A stretch of DNA of 64,000 bases. It comes from an uncultured Oscillospiraceae bacterium (GTDB taxonomy: Bacteria > Bacillota > Clostridia > Oscillospirales > Oscillospiraceae). The position numbers and the translations under genes were made by a program. Shown one piece after another: positions 26,272-35,274 of this stretch. Every line of letters begins with the position of its first letter. The stretch's first letter is position 1. The stretch is from assembly GCA_947629915.1 (NCBI GenBank), contig CANRFN010000001.1, forward strand, positions 86,579-150,578, written 5' to 3'. The notes under the pieces are model-generated. The model ran no database searches. It saw only the letters and a program-made list of their open reading frames with translations, and had not been told where the DNA came from.

Positions 26272-26888
26272 TGGATTTCAAGGGATTACTCGCCATTGTG
26301 ATGGCCGCCGTACTGGTAAACAACTACGTCCTGTCCCAGTTTTTAGGCATCTGCCCCTTCCTGGGCGTGTCCAAGAAGCTGGACCAGGCCACCGGCATGT
26401 CCATCGCCGTGATCTTCGTCATGGTGCTGGCCACCGCCGTGACCTATCCCATTCAGTACTTCCTGCTGAACCCCAACAACATCGCCTATCTGCAGACCAT
26501 CGTCTTCATCCTGGTGATCGCCGCCCTGGTGCAGCTGGTGGAGATCGTCCTGAAGAAGTACATCCCCGCCCTCCACGCATCCCTGGGCGTGTACCTGCCC
26601 CTCATCACCACCAACTGCGCCGTGCTGGGCGTCTGCATCAGCAACGTGGACAGCTACATGTCCGGCGGCGGGTTTGGCGCCAGCTTTGTCCAGGCGCTCT
26701 TCAACGCATTCGGCAGCGGTCTCGGCTTTCTGCTGGCCATGGTGCTCTTCGCCGGCGTCCGCAGCAAGGTGGAGAAGGCCAATCCCCCCGAGTGCTTCAA
26801 GGGCATGCCCATCACCCTCATCTCCGCTGCCATCGTCTCGGTGTCCTTCATGGGCTTTGCCGGACTGGTAGACAACCTCTTGGGCTGA
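26271..26888 (+). CDS. rnfA: Rnf complex subunit A
   Basis: Six-helix membrane subunit paired with RnfE. Recognised by NNYVLSQFLGICPFLGVSKK (conserved Cys ligand), LKKYIPALHASLGVYLPLITTNCAVLG (read in parts) and GLGFLLAMVLFAGVRSKVE. 205 residues, standard length. Confidence 0.96.
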   Translation: MDFKGLLAIVMAAVLVNNYVLSQFLGICPFLGVSKKLDQATGMSIAVIFVMVLATAVTYPIQYFLLNPNNIAYLQTIVFILVIAALVQLVEIVLKKYIPALHASLGVYLPLITTNCAVLGVCISNVDSYMSGGGFGASFVQALFNAFGSGLGFLLAMVLFAGVRSKVEKANPPECFKGMPITLISAAIVSVSFMGFAGLVDNLLG

Positions 26889-26901
26889 GGAGGTGCCATC
26901 G

Positions 26902-27720
26902 ATGGAAATTCTGTTTCCCGTGATCGCTGTATCCATCATCGGCCTGATCTGCGGCGCCGGCCTCTCTGTGGCCTCCAAGTTCATGGCAGTGGAAGTGGAT
27001 GAGCGGATCCCCAAGGTCCGGGCCTGCCTCCCCGGCGCCAACTGCGGCGCCTGCGGCTTCGCCGGCTGCGATGGCTATGCCGCCGCCCTGGTGGAAGATG
27101 AGGACCTGGCGGTGAACCTCTGCGTCCCCGGCGGCGCCACCGCCGCCAAGTCCATCGGCGATGTCCTGGGCCGTGCGGCCGGTGACGTGGAGAAGATGGT
27201 GGCCGAGGTCCGCTGCTCCGGCACCTGCGAGGCCACCTCTGTGAAGATGGACTACAACGGCCTTCCCTCCTGTTCCGCCGCCAAGCTGCTCTTCGGCGGC
27301 ACCGGCCTCTGCGTGTACGGCTGCATCGGCCTGGGGGACTGCGCCAAGGTGTGCCCGGTGAACGCCATCCACATCGGCGGCAACCTGGCCCGGGTGGACA
27401 CCTCCGTGTGCATCGGCTGCGGCAAGTGCGCCAAGACCTGCCCCAACGGCGTCATCGCCATCCGTCCCGCCAGCGCCCACATGGTGGTGGACTGCAACAA
27501 CAAGCAGAAGGGCGCCAACACCCGCAAGGCCTGCAAGGTGGGCTGCATCGGCTGCCGCCTCTGCGAGCGCAACTGCCACAACGGCGCCATCACCGTGACA
27601 GACAACCTGGCGTCCATCGACTACTCCAAGTGCGATGGCTGCGGCAAGTGCATTGAGGTCTGCAAGGCCGGATGCCTGGTGGCCCTGAACATCGCCAGCG
27701 CAGAAGTTGTGAACGGCTAA
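26902..27720 (+). CDS. rnfB: Rnf complex subunit B
   Basis: Ferredoxin-accepting, iron-sulfur-rich subunit. One N-terminal TM helix (IAVSIIGLICGAGLSVA) precedes the 4Fe4S domain CLPGANCGACGFAGCDG. Four ferredoxin-like motifs then follow: CVYGCIGLGDCAKVCP, CIGCGKCAKTCP, CIGCRLCERNCH and CDGCGKCIEVC. This many-cluster form is typical of clostridial RnfB. ATG 26902 has GAGGAGG 8 bases upstream; a GTG at 26893 lies in the ribosome site. Last gene of the operon. Confidence 0.96.
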   Translation: MEILFPVIAVSIIGLICGAGLSVASKFMAVEVDERIPKVRACLPGANCGACGFAGCDGYAAALVEDEDLAVNLCVPGGATAAKSIGDVLGRAAGDVEKMVAEVRCSGTCEATSVKMDYNGLPSCSAAKLLFGGTGLCVYGCIGLGDCAKVCPVNAIHIGGNLARVDTSVCIGCGKCAKTCPNGVIAIRPASAHMVVDCNNKQKGANTRKACKVGCIGCRLCERNCHNGAITVTDNLASIDYSKCDGCGKCIEVCKAGCLVALNIASAEVVNG

Positions 27721-27732
27721 ACGCTCCCTTTG

Positions 27733-27772
27733 AAACGGGGACCGAAGTTTTGAGACTTCGGTCCCCGTTTTT
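27733..27772 (+). terminator. Terminator of the rnf operon
   Basis: AAACGGGGACCGAAGT pairs perfectly with ACTTCGGTCCCCGTTT around a short loop and ends in a T-run. The stem is long and the hairpin lies 12 bases after rnfB. Confidence 0.93.
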
Positions 27773-27828
27773 GTCTCTTTGAGGCCGATTTTCGGCAATT
27801 CCGTCTGCTGTTTAAGCACATTTCATCC

Positions 27829-27857
27829 TTGCATCAGCCCTCTCCCTGTGGTAAAAT
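27829..27857 (+). promoter_or_regulatory. Promoter upstream of the NusG-domain-II gene
   Basis: TTGCAT (27829-27834), 17-base spacer, TAAAAT (27852-27857). It probably drives the NusG-II, Gx transporter and beta-helix/glmM genes or part of them. Confidence 0.6.
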
Positions 27858-27881
27858 GTTTTGCTGACTATGGGGGTGACA

Positions 27882-28259
27882 GTGGCTTTGAAGGGAACCC
27901 GCCGCAACGATATCAGGCTCATTGCCGGGCTGCTGCTGGCCGCCGGCATACTGGCCCTTTTTCTCCATTTCACCCGCACGAATGGCGGCAGCGTCCGCAT
28001 CGAACAGGATGGCGTTACCACCGCCGTACTCCCCCTGGATCGGGATACCCGCCAGACCATCGAACGGGACGGCGACACCAATGTCCTGGTGATTGAAAAC
28101 GGGGCCGTGTGGGTGGAAGAGGCCAACTGCCGGGACAAGATCTGCGTCCGCCAGGGCGCCATCCGGTACACCGGACAGTCCATCGTCTGCCTGCCCCACA
28201 AGCTTGTGATCACCATCGAGGGCGGCTCAGACACCCCCTTTGACGCCCAGACCCGCTGA
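27882..28259 (+). CDS. NusG domain II-containing membrane-anchored protein
   Basis: About 125 residues: one N-terminal TM helix (LIAGLLLAAGILALFLHF), then an extracytoplasmic beta domain with IEQDGVTTAVLPLDRD and the diagnostic WVEEANCRDKICVRQGAI-type motif with two Cys, followed by IVCLPHKLVI. This matches the small NusG_II (DUF1312-like) proteins often found beside Rnf or Gx-transporter genes. Function is unknown; the Cys pattern may hold a cofactor. GTG 27882 is chosen because GGGGGTG lies 4-5 bases upstream; ATG 27870 is possible. Confidence 0.75.
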   Translation: MALKGTRRNDIRLIAGLLLAAGILALFLHFTRTNGGSVRIEQDGVTTAVLPLDRDTRQTIERDGDTNVLVIENGAVWVEEANCRDKICVRQGAIRYTGQSIVCLPHKLVITIEGGSDTPFDAQTR

Positions 28260-28272
28260 GGAGGACGCAGCC

Positions 28273-28761
28273 ATGCATGCAAAGAAAGTGGCCCGCTACG
28301 GCCTGCTCACCGCCCTGGCGCTGGTGCTGTCCTGGCTGGAGTCCCTGCTGCCCTCCCCCGGCATCCCCGGGGTAAAGCTGGGCCTTGCCAACCTGGTGGT
28401 GGTGTTTGCCCTGTACCGGGCGGGGTGGTTTCCCGCCTGTGTGCTCTCTCTGGTGCGGGTGCTGCTGGTGTCCTTTCTCTTCGGCAACGGGGTGAGCCTG
28501 GCATACAGCCTCTCCGGGGCGGTGCTCTCCCTGGCGGTGATGATCCCGCTGAAGGCCACGGGCAAGTTCTCCGAGACCGGGGTCTGTACCGCCGGCGGGG
28601 TGGCCCACAACGCCGGCCAGCTCATCGCCGCCGTGGTCCTGCTGGGCACCACACGCCTCAGTTACTATCTCCCGGTGCTCTGCGTCTCCGGCACCCTGGC
28701 CGGCGCCGCCATCGGGCTTGCCGCAGCGGAGCTCATCCGCCGGGTGCCGGATCGGCCCTGA
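28273..28761 (+). CDS. Gx transporter family protein (ECF S-component-like)
   Basis: 162-residue hydrophobic protein with five to six helices. The start RYGLLTALALVLSWLESLLP and PGVKLGLANLVVVFALYRAGW match the Gx transporter / heptaprenyl-diphosphate-synthase-component-I family, now viewed as ECF-type membrane proteins of unsettled substrate. It follows the NusG_II gene by 13 bases, a common pairing in Clostridia. A role with Rnf or flavin insertion is only inference from repeated neighbourhood. Confidence 0.75.
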   Translation: MHAKKVARYGLLTALALVLSWLESLLPSPGIPGVKLGLANLVVVFALYRAGWFPACVLSLVRVLLVSFLFGNGVSLAYSLSGAVLSLAVMIPLKATGKFSETGVCTAGGVAHNAGQLIAAVVLLGTTRLSYYLPVLCVSGTLAGAAIGLAAAELIRRVPDRP

Positions 28762-28815
28762 CCCGCCGCAGCCTTACCATTCCATCTATTTTCATTTTCG
28801 AAAGCAGGTTGTCTC

Positions 28816-29481
28816 ATGAATCTCACTGTCCGGGATCTTCTGGATCTCGACCACACCCTCGCGGCAGACTATCTCTCCCAGTTCACCTACCCCTGGGAGG
28901 CCCTGGACGGCATCAAGGCGCTGATCCTCTCCCTGGGCCCCAATCTGGGGGAGGACTACGAGCAGCGGGCGCCCCAGGTTTGGGTACACAAAACCGCCAC
29001 CGTCTTCCCCAGCGCCTATCTTGGCGCCCCCTGCATCATCGGCCCGGAGACCGAGGTGCGCCACTGTGCCTTCATCCGCGGTTCAGCTTTAGTGGGCGCC
29101 CACTGCGTGGTGGGCAACAGCTGTGAGCTGAAAAACGTCATCCTCTTTGACAACGTCCAGACCCCTCACTACAACTATGTAGGAGACTCCATTCTGGGAT
29201 ACAAGAGCCACATGGGCGCCGGGTCCATCACCTCCAACGTAAAATCAGACAAGACGCTGGTGACGGTGAAGGACGGCAACGCAGTCCTGGAGACCGGCCG
29301 AAAGAAGTTCGGCGCCATTCTGGGAGACCATGTGGAGGTGGGCTGCAACAGCGTGCTGAACCCCGGCACCGTGATCGGCCGGAACAGCCGCATCTATCCC
29401 GTCTCCTGCGTCCGGGGCGCGGTGCCGGCGGACAGCATCTATAAGACCGGGGGCACCATCGTGCCTCAGAGAGGAGTTTGA
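28816..29481 (+). CDS. Left-handed beta-helix (hexapeptide-repeat) nucleotidyltransferase/acyltransferase-like protein
   Basis: 221 residues. An N-terminal linker (LTVRDLLDLDHTLAADYLSQ) precedes a left-handed beta-helix of hexapeptide repeats (VWVHKTATVFPSAYLGAPCIIGPETEVRHC, split here for reading), ending with DHVEVGCNSVLNPGTVIGRNSRIYP. It resembles the C-terminal acetyltransferase part of GlmU without a pyrophosphorylase domain, and lies 5 bases before glmM. It may act on glucosamine-phosphate or UDP-sugar chemistry, but that is inference from context. Confidence 0.75.
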   Translation: MNLTVRDLLDLDHTLAADYLSQFTYPWEALDGIKALILSLGPNLGEDYEQRAPQVWVHKTATVFPSAYLGAPCIIGPETEVRHCAFIRGSALVGAHCVVGNSCELKNVILFDNVQTPHYNYVGDSILGYKSHMGAGSITSNVKSDKTLVTVKDGNAVLETGRKKFGAILGDHVEVGCNSVLNPGTVIGRNSRIYPVSCVRGAVPADSIYKTGGTIVPQRGV

Positions 29482-29486
29482 CCCCC

Positions 29487-30854
29487 ATGGGAAAATACTT
29501 TGGTACAGACGGCTTCCGGGGCGAGGCCAACGTCTCGCTGACAGCCGATCAGGCCTATCAGGTGGGCCGCTTTCTGGGCTGGTACTACGGCCGCAACCGG
29601 AGGGCCCAGGTCGTGGTGGGCAAGGACACCCGCCGGTCCAGCTACATGCTGGAGTACGCCATCAGCGCTGGCATGGCGGCATCCGGGGCGGATGTGTATC
29701 TGCTCCATGTGACCACCACCCCGTCTGTCTCGTACGTCACCCGGACAGACGGCTTTGACTGTGGCGTGATGATCTCCGCCTCCCACAACCCCTACATGGA
29801 CAACGGCATCAAGCTGCTGAACCGGGAGGGCGAGAAGATGGACGAGGCCACCATCAACCTGGTGGAGGAGTATCTGGACGGGCATCTGTTTGTAGACGGG
29901 CAGTACTACCCCTCTGTCCCCTTCGCCACCGGCGAGGCGGTGGGCAGCATCGTGGACCACACCGCAGGCCGCAACCGCTACATGGGCTACCTCATCTCCC
30001 TGGCAGTGCACTCCTTCCGGGGCAAAAAGGTGGCCCTGGACTGCGCCAACGGCAGCGCCTGGTTCATCGCCCCCAACGTATTCAAGGCCCTGGGCGCCGA
30101 GGTGCACCCCATGGGCATCACCCCGGACGGCCTCAACATCAACCGGGACGTGGGCTCCACCCACATCGATGCCTTGAAGAAATTCGTGGTGGAAAACGGC
30201 TGCGATGTGGGCTTTGCCTATGACGGCGATGCAGACCGCTGTCTCGCCGTGGATGAAAACGGCGAGCTGGTGGACGGCGACAAGATCATCTACATCTACG
30301 GCAAGTACATGAAGGAGCGGGGCAAGCTGCTCACCAACACCGTGGTGACCACCGTGATGAGCAACTTCGGCCTCTATAAGGCCTTGGACGAGGCCGAGAT
30401 CGACTATGTGAAGACCGCCGTGGGAGACAAGTACGTCTACGAGGAGATGGTAAAGAACGGCCGGCGCATCGGCGGCGAGCAGTCCGGACACATCATCTTC
30501 TCCAAGTACGCCCGCACGGGAGACGGCATTCTCACCTCTCTGAAGCTGATGGAGGTGATGATCGCCCGGAGGCTGTCCCTGTCTGCCCTGGCCGCCCCGG
30601 TGACCATCTACCCCCAGGTGCTGCTGAACATCCGGGTACAGGACAAAAAGGCCGCCCAGGAGGACCCGGACGTGAAGGCCGCCGTGGCCAAGGTGGAAGA
30701 GACCCTTGGGGACACCGGCCGCATCCTGGTCCGGGAGTCCGGCACCGAGCCACTGGTGCGGGTGATGGTGGAGGCTCCGGAGAAGGCCCAGTGCAAGGCC
30801 TTGGCCCAGTCTGTGATCGATGTGATCAAGGCAAAGGGACACGAGGCCATCTGA
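29487..30854 (+). CDS. glmM: Phosphoglucosamine mutase
   Basis: Interconverts glucosamine-6-phosphate and glucosamine-1-phosphate for UDP-GlcNAc and peptidoglycan synthesis. Features: N-terminal MGKYFGTDGFRGEAN, active-site phosphoserine loop MISASHNPYMDNGIK (about residues 95-109), metal-binding DGDADRC, sugar-binding GGEQSGHIIF, and C-terminal phosphate loop RESGTEPLVRVMVE. 455 residues. ATG 29487 has AGAGAGGAG upstream, which lies inside the end of the previous gene. Confidence 0.95.
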   Translation: MGKYFGTDGFRGEANVSLTADQAYQVGRFLGWYYGRNRRAQVVVGKDTRRSSYMLEYAISAGMAASGADVYLLHVTTTPSVSYVTRTDGFDCGVMISASHNPYMDNGIKLLNREGEKMDEATINLVEEYLDGHLFVDGQYYPSVPFATGEAVGSIVDHTAGRNRYMGYLISLAVHSFRGKKVALDCANGSAWFIAPNVFKALGAEVHPMGITPDGLNINRDVGSTHIDALKKFVVENGCDVGFAYDGDADRCLAVDENGELVDGDKIIYIYGKYMKERGKLLTNTVVTTVMSNFGLYKALDEAEIDYVKTAVGDKYVYEEMVKNGRRIGGEQSGHIIFSKYARTGDGILTSLKLMEVMIARRLSLSALAAPVTIYPQVLLNIRVQDKKAAQEDPDVKAAVAKVEETLGDTGRILVRESGTEPLVRVMVEAPEKAQCKALAQSVIDVIKAKGHEAI

Positions 30855-30953
30855 AATTCCGAAATTTACAACTTGTGCATTCCAAAACCTGTTAAAGCAC
30901 CAGAAAAGCGGGCAGTTTCGGCACAATTTTCGCCATTTCACCAACATTCCCTC

Positions 30954-30982
30954 TTGACGCCGGGCAGTCTTTTGGTTATAGT
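30954..30982 (+). promoter_or_regulatory. Promoter of the GlgX-type gene
   Basis: TTGACG (30954-30959), 17-base spacer, TATAGT (30977-30982), about 40 bases before the start codon. Confidence 0.75.
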
Positions 30983-31024
30983 ATGTGGGCTAACTTGGGG
31001 ACATCTGCAAGGGGGATACTTTAC

Positions 31025-33133
31025 ATGACGCAGACAACCTGCTTTACATTGGCCGATCCGCTGGCAGCACCGGTGACCCGCTCGGTGCATCTCGTGCCAC
31101 TGGATCACATCAATGGGTTTGATGTGCGTCCCGGTTTCTACGAGATCAACGGCGCCACCGCCATGGACGGCGGGGTAAACTTCACCATCTACTCCAGAAG
31201 CGCCACATCGGTGGAGCTGCTGCTCTTTCGGCCCATGGCCCAGGACCCCTATGCGGTGATCCCCTTTCCTGACCGCTACCGCATCGGCAACGTGTACTCC
31301 ATGATCGTGTTCGGCCTGGACATCGAGGAGTTTGAGTACGCCTACCGGGTGGACGGCCCCTATGACCCCTCCCGGGGCCTGCTCTTCGACAAATCCAAGT
31401 ATCTGCTGGACCCCTATGCCAAGGCTGTGACCGGCCAGAGCAAGTGGGCCGAGCCCAACCCCCACGGCCAGCACTACCGGGCCCGGGTGGTACAGGACAA
31501 CTTCGACTGGGACGATGTGGGCCGCCCGCCCCGCATCCCCATGGAGGATCTCATCATCTACGAGCTCCACGTCCGGGGCTTCACCATGGACCCCTCCTCC
31601 GGGGTGGCCCACCCGGGGACCTTTGCCGGGGTGATGGAGAAGTTGGACTACCTCCAGGAGCTGGGGGTAAACGCCATTGAGCTGATGCCCATCTTCGAGT
31701 TCGATGAGATGCTGGACTACCGGGACGCGGACGGCAACCACCTCTATAACTACTGGGGGTACAACCCCGTGTCCTTCTTCGCCCCCAACACCAGCTACGC
31801 CTCCACCCTGGAGTTCAACCACGAGGGAAACGAGCTGAAGCGGCTGGTGCTGGAGTGCAAGCAGCGGGGCATGGAGGTCTACCTGGACGTGGTGTTCAAC
31901 CACACCGCCGAGGGCAACGAAAGAGGCTTTTTCTTCTCCTTCAAGGGTCTGGACAACAACGTCTACTATATGCTCACCCCGGACGGGCGGTATCAGAACT
32001 TCAGCGGCTGCGGCAACACCTTGAACTGCAACCACCCCATTGTGCACCAGATGATCCTGGACTGCCTCCGCTACTGGGTGACCACCTACCGCATCGATGG
32101 CTTCCGCTTCGACCTGGCCTCCATTCTGGGCCGCCAGGAGGACGGCACCCCCATGAAGGAGCCTCCCCTGCTCCGCTCTCTCGCCTTCGACCCCATCCTG
32201 GCAGACGTCAAGCTCATCGCCGAGGCGTGGGACGCCGGCGGCCTCTACCAGGTGGGCACCTTCCCCGCCTGGAACCGCTGGGCGGAGTGGAACGGCCGGT
32301 ACCGGGACGACATGCGCCGCTTCCTCAAGGGAGACTGGGGCATGGCCCACGCGGCCGCCCTCCGGATGATGGGCTCGCAGGACATCTACGATGCCGGCGT
32401 GCGGAAAAACGCCTCGGTGAACTTCTTCACCTGCCACGATGGCTTCACCCTCCACGACCTCTTCTCATACAACCAGAAGCACAACGAGAACAACGGCTGG
32501 AACAACACCGATGGTGCCAACGACAACTACAGCTGGAATTGCGGCGTGGAGGGCGAGACGGACGACATGGACATTTTGTACCTCCGCCGCCGGATGATCC
32601 GCAACGCCTTTGCCCTGCTGATGTGCTCCCGGGGCATCCCCATGTTCCTGGCGGGAGACGAGTTTGGGAACACCCAGTACGGGAACAACAACGCATACTG
32701 CCAGGACAACCCGATCTCCTGGCTGGACTGGCATCAGCTGGAGCAGAACCAGTCTCAATACCAGTTCTTCCGGTTCATGATCCAGTTCCGCAAGGACCAC
32801 AAAGTGCTGCGCACCAACCTCAGCAATGGGGCCTGCGGCTTCCCAGACGTGAGCTTCCACGGCATCACCCCGTGGAAGGCCTTCTTCGAGGACCACGAGC
32901 ACTATATCGGCGTGCTGTTCGCCGGCTGGGAGCGGGAGCGGGGCGATGAGCTGGTCTACGTGGCCTCCAACACGTACTGGCAGCCGCTGCAGGTAGAGCT
33001 CCCCCGCCTGCCGGACAACAACCGCTGGCAGCTGATCCTGGACACCTGGAACGAGACCCTCTCCCCCGCGGTAACCACAGACGGCCGGTTTGTGATCCGG
33101 CCCCGCTCGGTGATGGTGTTCCTGGGCGCCTGA
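31025..33133 (+). CDS. GlgX-type glycogen debranching enzyme / isoamylase (GH13_11)
   Basis: Hydrolyses alpha-1,6 branch links of glycogen or maltodextrins in the cytoplasm; no signal peptide is visible. 702 residues: N-terminal CBM48-like domain (NFTIYSRSATSVELLLF), then a GH13 barrel with MEVYLDVVFNHTAEGNE, nucleophile Asp363 in IDGFRFDLAS, acid/base Glu400 in LIAEAWDAGG, and Asp472 in FTCHDGFTL. YSWNCGVEGETDD is characteristic of GlgX. ATG 31025 follows AAGGGGG. Exact glgX orthology versus other isoamylases is not settled, so no symbol is given. Confidence 0.9.
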   Translation: MTQTTCFTLADPLAAPVTRSVHLVPLDHINGFDVRPGFYEINGATAMDGGVNFTIYSRSATSVELLLFRPMAQDPYAVIPFPDRYRIGNVYSMIVFGLDIEEFEYAYRVDGPYDPSRGLLFDKSKYLLDPYAKAVTGQSKWAEPNPHGQHYRARVVQDNFDWDDVGRPPRIPMEDLIIYELHVRGFTMDPSSGVAHPGTFAGVMEKLDYLQELGVNAIELMPIFEFDEMLDYRDADGNHLYNYWGYNPVSFFAPNTSYASTLEFNHEGNELKRLVLECKQRGMEVYLDVVFNHTAEGNERGFFFSFKGLDNNVYYMLTPDGRYQNFSGCGNTLNCNHPIVHQMILDCLRYWVTTYRIDGFRFDLASILGRQEDGTPMKEPPLLRSLAFDPILADVKLIAEAWDAGGLYQVGTFPAWNRWAEWNGRYRDDMRRFLKGDWGMAHAAALRMMGSQDIYDAGVRKNASVNFFTCHDGFTLHDLFSYNQKHNENNGWNNTDGANDNYSWNCGVEGETDDMDILYLRRRMIRNAFALLMCSRGIPMFLAGDEFGNTQYGNNNAYCQDNPISWLDWHQLEQNQSQYQFFRFMIQFRKDHKVLRTNLSNGACGFPDVSFHGITPWKAFFEDHEHYIGVLFAGWERERGDELVYVASNTYWQPLQVELPRLPDNNRWQLILDTWNETLSPAVTTDGRFVIRPRSVMVFLGA

Positions 33134-33151
33134 ACCGATCCATTCAATACG

Positions 33152-33185
33152 CAAGGCCCCGCTGCATCCCTGCAGCGGGGCCTTG
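33152..33185. terminator. Bidirectional terminator between the GlgX-type gene and ppaC
   Basis: CAAGGCCCCGCTGCA pairs with TGCAGCGGGGCCTTG around a 4-base loop between two convergent genes. Confidence 0.9.
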
Positions 33186-33187
33186 TC

Positions 33188-34861
33188 TTACTCCTCCTCC
33201 GCCATGGCCTTCATGGCGTTGATGAGGGCGGGAATCATCTGCTTTTTGCGGCTCACCACGCCGGGGAGCACCGCCACATTGTCCGTGACCTCCGCCTGGA
33301 AGGCCCGGCGGATCACCGCATCCGCGTTCTCCCCCACCATATAGACCTCGGTGGTGGAGGTGCGCACATCGGTGAACATGTAGAAGATGTAGTGCAGGGT
33401 CTGCTTGATCTGGGCGGTCGCCAGATAGGGGGCCACCAAGGCCTCAGCGGCCTTCCGGTTCTTCTCGGACATGTAGCTGCTCTGGCCCACGCCGAAGCGG
33501 ATGTCCCCGCAGGTAAAGCGCTTGTAGTCCCCGTTGAAGATCTCCTCTGCCGTCTTGCCGGTGATGTCTCCGCCGGCCTCGAACATGGCGTCCGCGTACT
33601 CCTCCAGGTCCACCCCGGCGATCTTCGCCAGATCTCGGGCGGCCTTCTGATCGATGGGGGTGCAAGTGGGGCTTCGGAACATCAGGGTGTCCGAGAGGAT
33701 GGCGGAGAGCATCAGGCCCGCCGTGGTAGGCGGAATCTCCACATCGTTCTCCTGGTACATCTGCCAGAGGATGGTGCAGGTGCACCCCACCGGTACGTTG
33801 CGGAAATAGACCGGCCCGTCCGTCTCCGGGGCGTTCAGCCGGTGGTGATCGATGATCTCCAGCACCTCCGCCTCCTCCAGGCCCTCGGCGGCCTGGGTCT
33901 TCTCGTTGTGGTCCACAAGCACCAGCTGCTTTTTGTGCAGGTTCATCAGGTTCCGGCGGGAGACCACGCCCAGATAGGTCCGATCTCCGCTGAGCACCGG
34001 GAAATAGCGGTGGCGGACCTTCGCCATGATCCGGGTGGCATCCTCCACCAGGGTGTCCATGGTAAAGGTGAGCAGGCCATCGGAGACCATGTAGTGGCGG
34101 ATGGGGGCCGCCTGGGTGATCATCTGGCCGGCCACATAGGTGTTCAGGTTGGTGCGCAGCAGGATGGTGCCCCGCTCCTCAGCGGCCCGCAGGATGGTCC
34201 GGGACACCCGGGAGCCCACGCAGACCACAATGCAGCCGGCGTCCATCTCGATGGCGGTGAGCTGTCCCTCCGCCCGGTTGCCCAAGATCACCACATCTCC
34301 CGGCTCCATGCCCTGCTCCATCTGCTCCGGGCTGCCGGCGGCGATCATGATCTTGCCCTGGACCACTTTGCCCTTCACGTCTCCGGCCAGCACCTCGGCG
34401 TCCAGGGTCTCCACGATGTTCTGATAGCTGGTGTGGGCCTCTGCCAGCATGTGGGTGTTCAGCTGGTCCATGTTGGCCGTGGCGATGTCCTTGACAGTGA
34501 TCACGCCCTTTAAGCGCTCGTTCTCCACGATGCAGAGCGTGTCGATCTCCTGGTCCCGCATGATCATCCAGGCCTTGCGGAGGCTGGTCTCCCCGTCCAC
34601 CCCGGGCATCCGGCGGATGTCCACGTCCCGGATCTGGGGGCTCACGTCCAGGCACAGCTGGGGCACGGGCACGCTGAAGCGGCTGAGCACATACTCCGTC
34701 TCCCGGTTCAGGGCCCCCGCCCGGCAGGGGATGCTGTTCTCCTCCGGGTGCAGGATGTTGCGGAGTTTCGAGTAGGCAATGGCGGAACAGATGGAGTCCG
34801 TGTCCGGATTCCGGTGTCCGATCACCCGCACATAGCGGTTTTCATTGGGAACTTCAGGCAT
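33188..34861 (-). CDS. ppaC: Manganese-dependent inorganic pyrophosphatase with CBS and DRTGG domains
   Basis: Family II (DHH) pyrophosphatase that hydrolyses cytoplasmic PPi, with a built-in regulatory insert. The start VIGHRNPDTDSICSAIAYSKL carries the first metal motif. CBS domains (RKAWMIMRDQEIDTLCIVENERLKGVITVKD and YFPVLSGDRTYLGVVSRRNL, shown in part) flank a DRTGG domain. Then the barrel resumes with LVLVDHNE, IDHHRL and FRNVPVGCTCTI. Adenine nucleotides (AMP, ADP, ATP, Ap4A) regulate characterised relatives. Start ATG 34861, directly after GGAGGAGGAG; 557 residues. Confidence 0.93.
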   Translation of the reverse strand: MPEVPNENRYVRVIGHRNPDTDSICSAIAYSKLRNILHPEENSIPCRAGALNRETEYVLSRFSVPVPQLCLDVSPQIRDVDIRRMPGVDGETSLRKAWMIMRDQEIDTLCIVENERLKGVITVKDIATANMDQLNTHMLAEAHTSYQNIVETLDAEVLAGDVKGKVVQGKIMIAAGSPEQMEQGMEPGDVVILGNRAEGQLTAIEMDAGCIVVCVGSRVSRTILRAAEERGTILLRTNLNTYVAGQMITQAAPIRHYMVSDGLLTFTMDTLVEDATRIMAKVRHRYFPVLSGDRTYLGVVSRRNLMNLHKKQLVLVDHNEKTQAAEGLEEAEVLEIIDHHRLNAPETDGPVYFRNVPVGCTCTILWQMYQENDVEIPPTTAGLMLSAILSDTLMFRSPTCTPIDQKAARDLAKIAGVDLEEYADAMFEAGGDITGKTAEEIFNGDYKRFTCGDIRFGVGQSSYMSEKNRKAAEALVAPYLATAQIKQTLHYIFYMFTDVRTSTTEVYMVGENADAVIRRAFQAEVTDNVAVLPGVVSRKKQMIPALINAMKAMAEEE

Positions 34862-34916
34862 CTGTCTCACTCCTCCTCCAATGGGTATTTGTCTGATTTC
34901 TCCCTTTGGTCCCCCT

Positions 34917-34945
34917 ATCCTATCGAAAAACGGGGAGGCCGTCAA
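34917..34945 (-). promoter_or_regulatory. Promoter of ppaC
   Basis: Minus-strand TTGACG (34945-34940), 17-base spacer, TAGGAT (34922-34917). The 413-base divergent gap 34862-35274 also holds the promoter at 35182 and otherwise no recognised element. Confidence 0.65.
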
Positions 34946-35181
34946 GGGCAAAATGGGGCTGCGGGCAATTTCATCCTGAGCACGCCAGGATTTTCCAGCG
35001 GCTTGTGTTCCCCCTGTGCCCTGTGAATTTTGCAGGGCCGATTCCCACCTTTGTCCTAAAGCCAGCCGCACAATAATGGCGAATTTTTTGCACAGAATGG
35101 AGGCCTTTTTCCGTCTTTTCCATGTTTTCTTGGCTATTTCTGGTCTGTTTCCGCATTTTTAGAACCCATAGCAAGTTTTTC

Positions 35182-35210
35182 TTGTGCAATCTGTACACCA
35201 GTGGTATAAT
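35182..35210 (+). promoter_or_regulatory. Promoter of the SLH/CAP protein gene
   Basis: TTGTGC (35182-35187), 17-base spacer, perfect TATAAT (35205-35210). Confidence 0.7.
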
Positions 35211-35274
35211 AGGGAGGTCGAATCCGGCATTTTGCCCTCTGCCCCCTGCTCTAGACAGAAAGAAGGCCGTAGCA

